Positions 9,599 through 19,754 of a stretch of 36,076 nucleotides of DNA are shown here, piece after piece; within the stretch, counting starts at the first letter, position 1; each line of letters starts with the position of its first letter. Source of the stretch: Chara braunii (taxonomy: Eukaryota; Streptophyta; Charophyceae; Charales; Characeae); assembly GCA_003427395.1 (NCBI GenBank), contig BFEA01001103.1, positions 28,992 to 65,067 of the forward strand, in the 5' to 3' direction. Below the pieces are notes generated by a model. The model saw nothing but the letters and a program-made list of their open reading frames with translations. It had not been told where the DNA came from and made no database searches. The position numbers were made by a program, and so were the translations under genes.

Positions 9599-9962
9599 AC
9601 ACTAATAGGTAGTATAGCGCTTCACCCATGAGTGATCCATGATACAATCTTGGTGATTTGGGCTCTCAAAACTTGTGTTTTTCACACTCACACTAGTAGG
9701 TAGTGTAGCGCTTCACACATGGATGCTTCTTGATGCAATCTTGGTAATTTGGGCTCTCCAAACTTGTGTTTTTCACACTCACACTAGTAGGAAGTGTAGC
9801 GCTTCACCCATGAGTGATCCATGATCCAATCTTGGTGATTTGGGCTCTCCAAACTTGTGTTTTTCACACTCACACTAGTAGGTAGTGTAACGCTTAACAC
9901 ATGGATGCTTCTTGATGCAATCTTGGTGATTTGGTTTCTCCAAACTTGTGTTTTTCACTCAT

Positions 9963-11330
9963 ACACTAGTAGGTAGTACACCGCAACTCCCATAGATGAT
10001 CTTTGCTGCATTCTTGGTGGTTTGGGCTACTCACAGTCTTTCTGTTCTCTCACACACTACTAAGTAGTGCACCACAACTCTCATGGGTGATCTTTGCTAC
10101 ATACTTGGTGACTTGGACTACTCTTACTCATGCGGTTCACTCATACACTAGTAGGTAGTGCACCGCTACTCTCATGGGTGATCTTTGCTGCATACTTGGT
10201 GATTTGGACTACTCATACTCATGTTGTTCACTCATACACTAGTAGGTAGTGCACCGCTACTTTCATAGATGATCCTTGCTGCATTCTTGGTGGTTTGGGC
10301 TACTCACACTCTTGCCGTTCACTCATACTCTAGTAGGTAGTACACAACAACTCCCATAGATGATCTTTGCTGCATTCTTGGTGGTTTGGGCTACTCGCAC
10401 TCTTGCTGTTCACTTGTACACTAGTAGGTAGTACACAACAACTCCTCTAGATGATCTTTGTTGCATTCTTGGTGGTTTGGGCTACTCACACTCTTGCTGT
10501 TCTCTCACACACTAGTAGGTAGTGCACCGCAACTCTCCTAGGTGATCTTTGCTGCGTTCTTGGTGGTTTGGGCTACTCACACTCTTGCTGTTCACTCATA
10601 CACTAGTAGGTAGTACACAGCAACTCTCATAGATGATCATTGTTACATTCTTGGTGGTTAGGGCTACTCACACTCTTGCTGTTCTCTCACATACTAGTAG
10701 GTAGTACACCGCAACTCTCATGGGTGATCTTTGTTGCATACATGGTGATTTGGACTACTCATACTCATGTTGTTCACTCATACAGTAGGTAGTGCACCGC
10801 TACTTTCATAAATGATCTTTGCTGCATCCTTGGTGACTTGGACTACTCACACTCTTGTTGTTCACTCATACACTAGTAGGTAGTACACAGCAACTCTCAT
10901 GGATGATCTTTGCTGCATACTTGGTGATTTGGGTTACTCATACTCATGTTGTTCACTAGTAGGTAGTGCACCGCTACTTTCATAGATGATCTTTGTTGCA
11001 TTCTTGGTGATTTGGGCTACTCACACTCTTGCTGTTCACTCATACACTAGTAGGTGGTACACAACAACTCCCATGGATGATCTTTGATGCAATCTTGGTG
11101 GTTTGGGCTACTCACACTCTTGTTGTTTTCTCACACACTAGTAGGTAGTGCACCGCAACCTATATGGAGGATCTTTAGTTCGAATTTAGTGAGTTGGGTC
11201 ACTCACTCTCTTGCCTTTTCACTCATATACTAGTAGGTAGTACACCGCCACTTCCATTGAGGATCTTTGATGCAATCTTGGTAATCTAAGCCTACTAAGA
11301 CTCTTGCTTTCACTCACAATTGTGTGATGT
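9963..11330. repeat. Divergent subfamilies of the 91-bp satellite
   Basis: From 9963 the second half of the monomer changes to gatctttgctgcattcttgg plus gggctactcacactcttg (type D), or catacttggtgatttggac plus tactcatactcatgttg (type E). The 91-bp phase is kept. Types occur as D, E, E, D, D, D, D, D, E, E-like and so on, without the strict order seen to the left. Small indels accumulate toward 11330, consistent with an older array edge. Confidence 0.85.
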
Positions 11331-12620
11331 GATGTTCCGGGTCTTTAATTAGTTGATATCTTATCCTTTTGCGCATGTGATTTTCACTAGTGTAGTCTCT
11401 CATTGTCAAGTTCATGTTCCGGATCTTTACCTTGTTGACCTTTTATCCTTTGTGCATGTGCTTCCACTAGTCTAGCCTCTCATTTGTAAAGTTCATATTT
11501 TGGATCTTTACTTAGTTGATCTTTTATCCTTTGTGCATGTGCTTTCACTAGTCTAGCCTCTCATTGTCAAGTTCATGTTTGATGTGATGTACTGGAGATT
11601 TACTTAGTTGACCTCTTATTCTTTATGCATGTGTTTCCGCTAGTCTAGCCTCTCATTGTCAAATTTATATTCCGGATCTTTACTTAGTTGATTTTTTATC
11701 CTTTGTGCATGTGCTTCCACTAGTCTAGCCTCTCATTTGTCAAGTTCATGTTCCGGATTACTTAGTTGATCTCTTATCCTTTGTGCATGTGCTTCCACTA
11801 GTCTAGCCTCTCATTGTCATGTTCATGTTGGATGTGATGTACCGGAGATTTACTTAGTTGACCTCTTATCCTTTGTGCATGTGCTTCCACTAGTCTACCC
11901 TCTCATTGTCAAATTCATATTCCGGATCTTTACTTTGTTGATCTCTTCTCCTTGTGCATGTGTTTTCCACTAGTCTAGTCTCTCATTGTCAAGNTTGTGC
12001 ATGTGTTTTCCACTAGTCTAGTCTCTCATTGTCAAGTTCATGTTCCGGATCTTTACCTTGTTGATCTCTTGTTCTTTATGCATGTGCTTTCCACTAGTCT
12101 ACTCTCCCATTGTCAAGTTCATATTCCGGATCCTTACGTTATTGATCTCTTCTCCTTGTGCATATACTTTCCACTAGTCTAGTCTCTCGTTGTCAAGTTC
12201 ATGTTCCAGATGTTTACTTAGTTGATCTCTTATCCTTTGTGCATGTGTTTCCCCTAGTCTAGCCTCTCATTGTCAAGTTTATGTTTCGGATATTTACTTA
12301 GTTGATCTCTTATCCTTTGTGCATGTGCTTCCCCTAATCTAGCCTCTCAGTGTCAAGTTCATGTTCCAGATCCTTTCCTTGTGGATCTCTTCTCCTTGTG
12401 CATGTACTTTCCACTAGTCTAGTCTCCCATTGTCAAGTTCATGTTCCGGATCTTCACTTAAGTCGAACTCTTCTGTTTGTGCATATGCCTTCCATTAGTC
12501 TAGCCTCTCATTGTCAAGTTCATGTTTGATATGATGTTTCGGATCTTGTTTAGATAATCTTCTTCTCTATGAGCATGTGTTTTCCATTGATTTAGCTTCT
12601 CATTGTCATGTTCATGCATA
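11331..12620. repeat. About 80-bp satellite array (about 16 monomers)
   Basis: The monomer contains gttccggatctttacttag, ttgatctcttatcctttg, tgcatgtgcttccactag and tctagcctctcattgtcaag. The gcatgtg word recurs near 11373, 11454, 11534, 11627, 11707, 11784, 11877, 11956, 11999, 12080, 12160, 12241, 12321, 12400, 12481 and 12573. Longer monomers (92-93 bp) carry an extra gatgtgatgt block at about 11328, 11579 and 11828. It directly abuts the 91-bp array in the same orientation. Confidence 0.93.
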
Positions 12621-12717
12621 ATATTCCAAGATATACTTAGTCTACCTTTTGCTATGGGACGAATGATCGACATTTGGTTGCTGCTACGGGGAGCTGATTT
12701 GATTACAAGTTCTTCTT

Positions 12718-12895
12718 ATTTCTTTTTCTCTCTCTCTCTCACTCTCTCTCTTCCCCTCTCTTTCCTCATCTCCCCCTCTCTCTCCCCTTCTTTCTCTCCC
12801 CCTTTTTCCTCCTTCCATCTCTAAGTCGTCTCTTCCCCCCCCCCCTTTATCACCTTGCCTTCTCTCTCCCTCTTTCCCCTTCCCCTCGCTTGGCA
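12718..12895. repeat. CT-rich low-complexity tract at the right satellite edge
   Basis: Runs of ctct, ccctt and tttc on the + strand, including a C-rich run at about 12835-12844. It mirrors the polypyrimidine tract on the left side of the satellite block (7553-7840) and has the same strand bias. Confidence 0.9.
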
Positions 12896-12899
12896 TATG

Positions 12900-15730
12900 A
12901 CTAACCCTTCTCCCCTCACTTGGAAAACATTGCCAGGGTACGGACGGTAAACGAAATCAGACCTCACTTGGTGGAGAAAGAGGGCAAGGGGAGGATAGTC
13001 GGTCCCTTGTGCCACCAAGAAGGCAAAAGAAAAGGACGCTTGAAAAAGAGGAAGAAAGGACGAAATCCGGAAGAGAGCATAAGATTGAAAGTGAGGTCAG
13101 TTTGACTCAACCATCTCCTCGACTGCATGACTATGAGAAGAGGATGGGCTGATTGGGCAACAAAAAGAGAACAAAGCACGGCCAAAGAGCATGGAAAAGG
13201 ATAGGCATGTGGGAAGGGCTATGTGTTGAACCCCAACGGGGACGGGGGATTTGTATGGATCTTTGCCTTGTGTGGGATTGTGCAGGTGAGTATGGGCTAA
13301 GGATGCCTTAAGCGGGATAGGGCCGGGAGGAACCGGGCACCAAGAGGAAAAGGGAAGAGGGACAGAGGGCTACGGGACCCTAGCACAAAACTAACCCATG
13401 AGAATGATTTTGCTTTTGAGAATTGGGGGGGGGATAAATGAGAAAACAAAGTGCAATCTTGCCAAGGGAAATGTGATGTGGTGTGTGCATGCATATGAGG
13501 ACCCCGAAAAGACTAAGGGGCCTACTTCAACGAGGAAGAAAGCAAATTGTGCGACCCGATGGATGCGTAGAGGCGAGGGAGAGGACGGCTCCGCCGCCCC
13601 CCCGATGACGCCATATAGCCATAATGCTTAAGGAAATGGTGCGTGGCCTAAGGATGACGCTTAGCCTACGCACAAAAGAAGAGAAACACTCAAAGAATCC
13701 TTGGACTGCCTGCGCATTGGAAGGAGCAATTGCATGAAAACACAATAAAAAATCAAAAAAAAAAACATCGTTGCGGAAACAACCAGCAAGACTACCATCC
13801 GGCGTGAGGGCTGAGCTACATCCCCAATGTCAAAGCTCTGTCGCGAAATGGCCCACCCCCATCCATCTCAAAGCACTAGGTGGGGGTGACCCTGGGACGA
13901 ATGGCTCGCGCCTTGAGCATGAGTGTGGGCGGGCCGAGCCAACTGGGACCCGCAGTGGGGTCAACTAAGGCTCGAAAGTCTACCGGGGTTCGGCCCTACA
14001 AAATTGGTGGAGGTGACGGGCATGGGGTTAAACTGACCCTTGCGATTCTGAGGGGGGCGCCCGACGCATTGACGTGTACACAACCCAAGATAAGAAAAAT
14101 GGACTTGTGCTTGCTCTTTCCCTTGAGAGAATCAGACTTGAGGGCGGCTGGGCGCATGGCATGGCCAGGCCTAGAGGAATAACATGCATGCTTTGCACTT
14201 GGTTAGCCATCTCCTTGCGGAATGGCTCTAGCCCTCCTGCGTTCGGTGCTGGTGTTCGCCAGTCCGGGGAAGCCTTGGGCAAGTCGCAGGTCGACCCTTC
14301 CTCTTCGTATGAAAGAAGGGCTCCGGTTACCTGGCAGGCGGTTGGTCCTTCGGCTTCGGCTGGGGTCCGATGAAAATCCCATGGCGGAGTGATCCGACCG
14401 AATGGGTGCTTTCCCTTTCTTCTTTGAGCCCAGTGGGCTCATGCACTTTGCACCTTTTTAATAATTGAAGGAACCAATATGAACACAACGGGTCATCAAG
14501 AAAGAACAATCCCGCCCTATGAAAGGACAAACAAATGAAGAAAAGGGAAATGAAGAGAGTTGCTAGACTCCGAGGAAAACTAGCTCACCCTTAAAGATTC
14601 TCACGAGAAGGAACCAACCACTATGTATGAAAGTAGGGGGAGTGACACTCATTGTCCTGAGAGAAAATCTGTGAGTTCTGTGTAGGAAGCGCTGGGTGCA
14701 CCAAGGGAATGGCACTTGTACTATGTGTGTCGCACTTGGGACTTATGTTTGCATGATGGGATACGAGCGTTTTGCCTTTCAGAAGGAAAGGATTGGTCAG
14801 CACCGGCCAGTGCGGGTTGCGAAACGTCGTTCTTTTTTGTAGGCTGTCGTGTGTTCGTATGTGGAGGTTAGGCCACCGAGCTGTCGGACGGGAGTTTGTC
14901 ACGTCGGTTGATTAGTAGCATTCTCGTTCGAGCGGTGACGGGCTTCGGCTCGATGATTTGCTGGACGGGGTGTGAAATCTCCTCAGGCGGGGCTTAGCCT
15001 GTTGGCTGGCGGAGGGAGTACCACTGCATGCGGACAAAGACGGAGCCTCGGAGGCGATTAGTAGCCTCTCGTAGCATGGTTTTGGGAAAGGCTGATTCTT
15101 GTCGGACCGATGGAAGTGAATGCCCGGACGGCTGACTTTGTCCCTGTATTTAGGCACTCGAGGTAACCCTCGGTGTCGGTATGGATATGCAAAGCGGCAA
15201 GACGGGATGGGGTATTCTGGGTAAGGAGGAAAGGACGAATGCCTTGCCGAGATCTGGGTACCGCGCTCGCGACAGTTGAGCTGCGCTTGAGGTATGGGAT
15301 AAAACTCTACCGATAGTACCAGCGGAGAGACCATATTGGGGATGGCCGGTGAGGAGATGACTGACCCGTATGTGAGGTTGCCTGATTTTTTTTATGAGTT
15401 CCCCCTCTGTAAAAATTGATTGAGCTCGGACTTTTGGACGGGACATATTTCTAAGTCTATCCCACCCCCCCATCTAAGTCCACACGAGTGAGAGATGATC
15501 GGAAGGAAGAAGGATAGAGGTCAGTTAGAATGGAACCAAGAGAAAGAATGTGGGCAAATGGATGGCCGACCGAGGGAATTACGGGAAGGAGGTACTTAGG
15601 AATGGGGAGGTAAAATAGGAAGACCTTGATGAGCGGTCTGAAATAATTCTCATCTAGGGCAAGGGTTGACCTGACCAAAAAAACCGGTTGATGCTCTTTT
15701 TATGGAAACAGGGGTCGGGTGCTGAAATCA
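12900..15730. other. 2.8 kb without a recognisable gene
   Basis: Both strands contain only short open frames. The longest, about 140 codons on the - strand at 14912-15334, has no domain I recognise and looks accidental. The sequence is non-repetitive at the resolution I can see, moderately GC-rich around 13850-14400. It lies upstream of the tandem protein-family copies and gag of element B. It could therefore contain that element's 5' LTR and leader, but no second LTR exists in the window to test this. Confidence 0.5.
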
Positions 15731-15744
15731 AGATGGCGTGATGG

Positions 15745-16521
15745 TTGCCTTCCCCGATCTATACTCGCGGCCCGGAGATGCTAGTAGATGTAAAGGATGG
15801 GGTATCGGTCGTCCTCTCGGAAAATGGAACGTGGACGGACCTTGAACCAGCATATCAAACAGTAATGCTGGAAGGAGAGGATGCTTTTCTTTGGATAGAA
15901 ATAGTATGGACTAATGTCAGCTTGACGAGGTTGTCGCCAAGTTTAATGGATTTGAAATTCTGAGGGACAGTGGAAGCCCGGGGGTGGGTCTACTTGTCGC
16001 AAGATGGGGAGAAAGCTGTGATCATAGAGTTGGCACTCGGGAATACACCAGACAAGTTGTTTAGGAAGGCAGAAGCAGAGGTTGTGTGGGCTGCATGTCA
16101 ACGGAGGGAAATGGAAATGGAAAGGGTAGACGTACGGGTGAAACTTGGGGATAGAGGAAGCATGAGGCGACCCGTAAGAACCATGCGATGTGTGCTGCCC
16201 CACTTCCTAGTGGATGCGGTTTTCGGAACTCGGAGCAGGCTAGTATGGATATGTCAGTCCATGACGAACCTCGGACTATACCAATGCGCTAGGCAATATT
16301 TTTTTTGGTTATCAGTAGAGATGGGGCCGTTCGAGGGGAACTGGGCGGAGGAGCTGGCCGAGATACTAAACTGCCTTAGCGCTGTGCATTGGGGGATAGT
16401 CTACAGGAATGTGGTAATAGGGGAGATGTTTCTAGATGGGGTAAGGGAGTTGGTATACGACGAGGAGGATGACTTCAATGATGAAGACGAAGATGAAGAG
16501 ATAGAGGACTGGGACTTCTAA
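15745..16521 (+). pseudogene. Unknown tandem family, copy 1 (one internal stop)
   Basis: About 258 codons in one frame, interrupted by TGA at 15961-15963 and ended by TAA at 16519-16521. There is no clear ATG at the start; the similarity begins near 15770. The first half is rich in predicted beta-type patterns (VSVVLSENG, AFLWIEIVW, GWVYLSQDGEKAVIIELALG). The second half has CVLPHFLVDAVFG, the core motif MGPFEGNWAEELAEIL, and GEMFLDGVRELV, then a strongly acidic tail of Asp/Glu. It aligns by eye with the three following copies. I recognise no known domain. It may be an accessory ORF of retroelement B or an amplified host gene. Confidence 0.6.
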
Positions 16522-16554
16522 GAGGGGTGGGGTAACTTAACTTAGGAAGGACGG

Positions 16555-17343
16555 GTGGCCTGGTATTGTGCAGGAGGAAAGGGAAAGATGACTAGAGAAG
16601 AAAGGATGATGGAATACACCTTCAAAGGCTGGGAACCACGGCGACTCGGAGGAGGAATAAAAATGCCTATACCAACAGGGAAAGGATGGAGGGGGACCAC
16701 GTGCGACTGGATTGGGTTTGAGGATGCCCGGGACTTGTCATATGTATGGATAGAGCGGATTTGGAACCCGATAAGGAAAAAGGAAGGTTGGGATGATATA
16801 GCAGAAGGCAAGGTAGAGTCAGTCGGAACGATTGTCCTTTTTTAGGATGGATGGCACCTGTTTTGCACCATGTTAGCAATGAGACAGGACCCGATGTGGC
16901 TTCTAGGGGATGCAGAGGCCCGAACCCGAAAAGAAGGCAAGTGGTTCGCCAACGAGGGATGGGACGAAGTTAGTAGCAGAGTTGTGATGGGAGGATAGAA
17001 GGTACTTAAGCCTCCAAGTCTACGGATAACGGCTTGGGTACCGGAGTTCATAGCCGTGTGGTTTGGGGGGGTTGAGCACATTTTAGAAGTAGCCGACTCC
17101 ATGAGAAAGGTGCATATAGAGTGTGTCTGGCTGACTGAGGAGTTCTATAGGCTCTCATTGAAATATGAGCCCTTCTACGGAGATAAAGCCGAGGAAGTTA
17201 TCATCGTCCTAAGAATAGGCAGGTATGACCGCCTAGAGGTAGAGGCGGAGTCTTGGGACGCCATAGTTAGCCGGGAGGCGGCGGCCACACCCTCCTACGT
17301 AGACCATGTCTTTAAGCTATTTGAGGTACTGTGGTTCGACTGA
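16555..17343 (+). pseudogene. Unknown tandem family, copy 2 (two internal TAG stops)
   Basis: It stays in the same frame from 16555 to the TGA at 17341-17343, interrupted only by TAG at 16843-16845 and 16996-16998. The first TAG lies where copy 1 has Gln and copy 3 has Glu. Matches to the family include EPRRLGGGIKMPIP (start), WIERIW, WVPEFIAVWFGGVEHILEVAD, YEPFYGDKAEEVIIVLRI and SYVDHVFKLFEV at the end. The acidic tail of copy 1 is absent. It begins 33 bp after the end of copy 1. Frame conservation over 790 bp despite stops suggests a formerly coding copy with recent point decay. Confidence 0.6.
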
Positions 17344-17601
17344 ATGAGGCCAAGGGATCGAACACCGCGAAAATGCCTGAGTATGGAGGGTGTTTGTGAA
17401 TTAAGGTGTAACATAAGAAAGGGAGTGTGTACATTAGGCCGTAGATGGTGCATAAGGATCGAAACAAGGGGGAAGTGGTAGCAACCGGAAAATGGGGGGG
17501 GGGTAGAATTGAACGTGTATGAGTTGGGGATAGCAGCAAGAACCAGTGTACGATAAGTAGGGAGGGCTGAAAGACTAAAACACGAAAGGCATGGAATCTC
17601 G

Positions 17602-18442
17602 GTGGGTGCAGCGATCGGACTAAGAAAGCAGGAAATGAGACATTGCAAGATGACCCGGAGAATGACGTTCTGGGAGGATAGACCTCGTGAGATCCTGCCA
17701 CCAAGAATATTAGAAGGCAAGGTCGAAATAAGCCTACCGGCAAGAAATGCGGTAAGCAATCCGGTAATGGACTGGGTGGGGGTAGAGTTGGTGGAAGATA
17801 CGGTGTACCTAGTAGTGGAGCTGGAATGGCGTGCGAGAGGGGAGTTCGGGGGCNTAGACTNGNACCTCCCAGGGCGTGTACATGCGACAGGATCCTTACA
17901 CCTGTCGGAAGAGGGATGGCGGACCTTTGGGATTGCCTTGGCTTCCGGGGATGACCCCGTGCGAATGTTCGAAGGGGCATGGCAAATAACCTACCGGGAG
18001 GGGTTTGAGTTTGCGGACCCGGAACGAGATGACGTGACGGCGGAGGTAAAAGTCACCGCGGCGGGGGTTTTCGAGCTGCCAAATGAGGTCGTACGAATGA
18101 TTCTACCACCCTTCCTGCTAAGACGAATGGGAAGCATAGAACGAGTGGAGCAGGCGGTGACTGTCGTAACTAGGTTAAATCTTGACGAAGCATTAATGTA
18201 TCGAGAATATTATCGGGTTTTTCTAGAGATGGGGCCTTTCGGGGGACGAACAGGGGCGCGAGGTACTTTGCATTCTACGAGTAGTAGTAAATACTAGGCC
18301 GGGACTCCCACAGATAAGTGATGAGGCCATGTGGAGAGTCATCAGGCAGGAGGTAGGTCGGGGCGCGACCTACGTAGATGATCTCCACCGGCTGTACGAG
18401 CTGCCAGAGGGGGCTACTACTCCCGGGGGTATGGAGGGATAG
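17602..18442 (+). pseudogene. Unknown tandem family, copy 3 (single-base frameshift)
   Basis: The longest uninterrupted frame of the family runs 17602-18297 (231 codons). It shows PPRILEGKVEISLPARN, VYLVVELEWRARGEF, LHLSEEGWRTFGIALASG, LPNEVVRMILPPFLL and LEMGPFGG. At a run of five G (18241-18245) the family similarity jumps to the next frame and continues with GREVLCILRVVV and TYVDDLHRLYELPEG to TAG at 18440-18442. Removing the register shift restores alignment with copies 1 and 2, so one G is probably extra (mutation or homopolymer error). Ambiguous bases lie at 17854, 17861 and 17863. Confidence 0.65.
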
Positions 18443-18650
18443 TTGGGACTAGAAAAGAGGGATGAAAACACGAAGGGCAAGGGGGCAGTAGGTGGACGGT
18501 TTCTGAGGATTGACTGTAACCGCTTTCTATGTGGACTACGCATGGAATCACCAAGGTAACAATGGCAGCAAGACGTGAGCGAATGGAACGCCAGCCCCGT
18601 GTGCGGATGGAATGCCAGCCCGGTACCCAGGACTGCCCTGGAATAACGGT

Positions 18651-19375
18651 GGACGATGGGAAGTATCCCTCCCGTCGAGTTCTACTTATCGGGGATTCGA
18701 CATAGAATGGCGGGCCGTGACTTTGGGACGGGACGCCACCTTCATGTTGGTAGAATGTCGGTGAACAGGGATGAGACTCAATCGAGGACCCGGGGACAAT
18801 CTGTATTCCAATCTGGAAGTTACTAGGACCATGTATCTGCCTGAGAGTTGACACTCGTTGGGGGTAGAGGTAGCACAAGGTCATGAGCGGGCACCGGTCT
18901 TTCGAAGGGCCGCCCGGACGTTGACCCGGATAGGACAATCGGTCAGGGGAAGAAGGAACGTGGTGGGCTTACTTACCGGGTGGAAATGGGAGGTTGGAGG
19001 GAGTTCAGGGCACCGACCACACCGCTGAGATGCCGAGTGCCCCGTTTTATGATAGACCTCATCTTCGGAAGCCTCGCGAGGGCGCGGGAGCTGGCAGACT
19101 CAGCGATAGTCTGGGCAGGCCACTTTCCCTCCCCTACCATTGGGATGTTGAACGATGTCGCTGTGGAGCATGGGCTGTTCTGGGGAAACAGGGCCCACGA
19201 GTTACTGGAAGTCATCCACATCCTGATCTTTAGGGCGCCATGACTAGACTGGGCGGGATGCGAACGCATAATCAAGAGGGAAATTGAGATAGGAGAGAGT
19301 TATTTAGCAGGGGTGGCTGAACTATTTGAGGAGCCGACCGAACCAGAAGAGCCGCGAGGGCGAGAGCGGGACTAG
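18651..19375 (+). pseudogene. Unknown tandem family, copy 4 (most decayed)
   Basis: The first part reads in frame 3 (RWEVSLPSSSTYRGFDIEW, ATFMLVECR, then RTMYLPES with a TGA where copy 3 has Trp). A frameshift near 18975-18985 moves to frame 2, with CRVPRFMIDLIFGSLARA, EHGLFWGNRAHELLEVI and, after another TGA at 19241-19243, GESYLAGVAELF. It ends in a Glu-rich tail and TAG at 19373-19375. Both TGA codons could be former TGG. The C-terminal third is the best preserved part and matches copies 1-3 well. Confidence 0.55.
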
Positions 19376-19754
19376 CATCGACAGGCAGGCCAATAGGGCA
19401 GATCGAGTATAGTTCGCTGTGTACGGAAATTCGCCGATGGGAATAAGAAAGGGGCCTCGGACCCGGATGGCTAAAACCCACTAGAAAAACAAAGAAGGGG
19501 GTAGACTCCTAATGATTGACCATAACCCTGAAGGTCAAAAATAGAAAACACAACTCGAGAAGACTTTCCTTAGCAGAATGCCTAACCCAGACTCCCTCGC
19601 GTCGGCCCGACGGGACAAGGGCACTACAAACGAGCTTGTGACAAAGGAAGCCAAGTCACGCTCATAAAGATAAGCCAACAGAGTCGGGAGCCTAGGGAAC
19701 CTAAATACCTTGCATTGTCCTGGGAATTCTTTGGCTTATGCAGAACTAGGCAAA
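19376..19754 (+). other. Leader between copy 4 and gag of element B
   Basis: No open frame of note. I looked for a primer-binding site complementary to initiator tRNA-Met (TGGTATCAGAGC-like) and did not see one. The segment could be the untranslated leader of element B or a spacer of the tandem family. Confidence 0.4.

Larger units (their letters stand above)
7841..11330. repeat. 91-bp satellite array (about 38 monomers)
   Basis: Anchoring each monomer on acactagtagg gives starts at 7870, 7961, 8052, 8143 and then every 91 bp exactly to 9963, and on to 10691. Small deletions then appear (3 bp near 10782, about 8 bp near 10957) before 11044, 11135 and 11227. The conserved part includes cactagtaggtagt, ccgct/gcgct and cttggtgatttggg. 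Subfamilies differ from 9963 onward. No open frame persists. Such an array is typical of centromeric, pericentromeric or other heterochromatic tandem DNA. Confidence 0.97.

Noticed and set aside
7841-12620. Regular repeats resembling a CRISPR array
   Set aside because: Monomers are contiguous 80-91 bp units with no unique spacers and no cas genes; it is eukaryotic satellite DNA.
14912-15334. 140-codon - strand frame
   Set aside because: No recognisable motif, no neighbouring signal, and composition like random GC-rich antisense; not called as a gene.
15745-17343. Idea that in-frame TAG or TGA are recoded (alternative code or readthrough) in the tandem family
   Set aside because: TAG, TGA and frameshifts all occur, differ between copies, and the neighbouring retroelements show the same decay, so pseudogenisation is simpler.
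17312-17980. 222-codon open frame on the - strand
   Set aside because: It is antisense to the tandem family copies 2-3 and shows no family similarity; it is a shadow of coding composition on the + strand.
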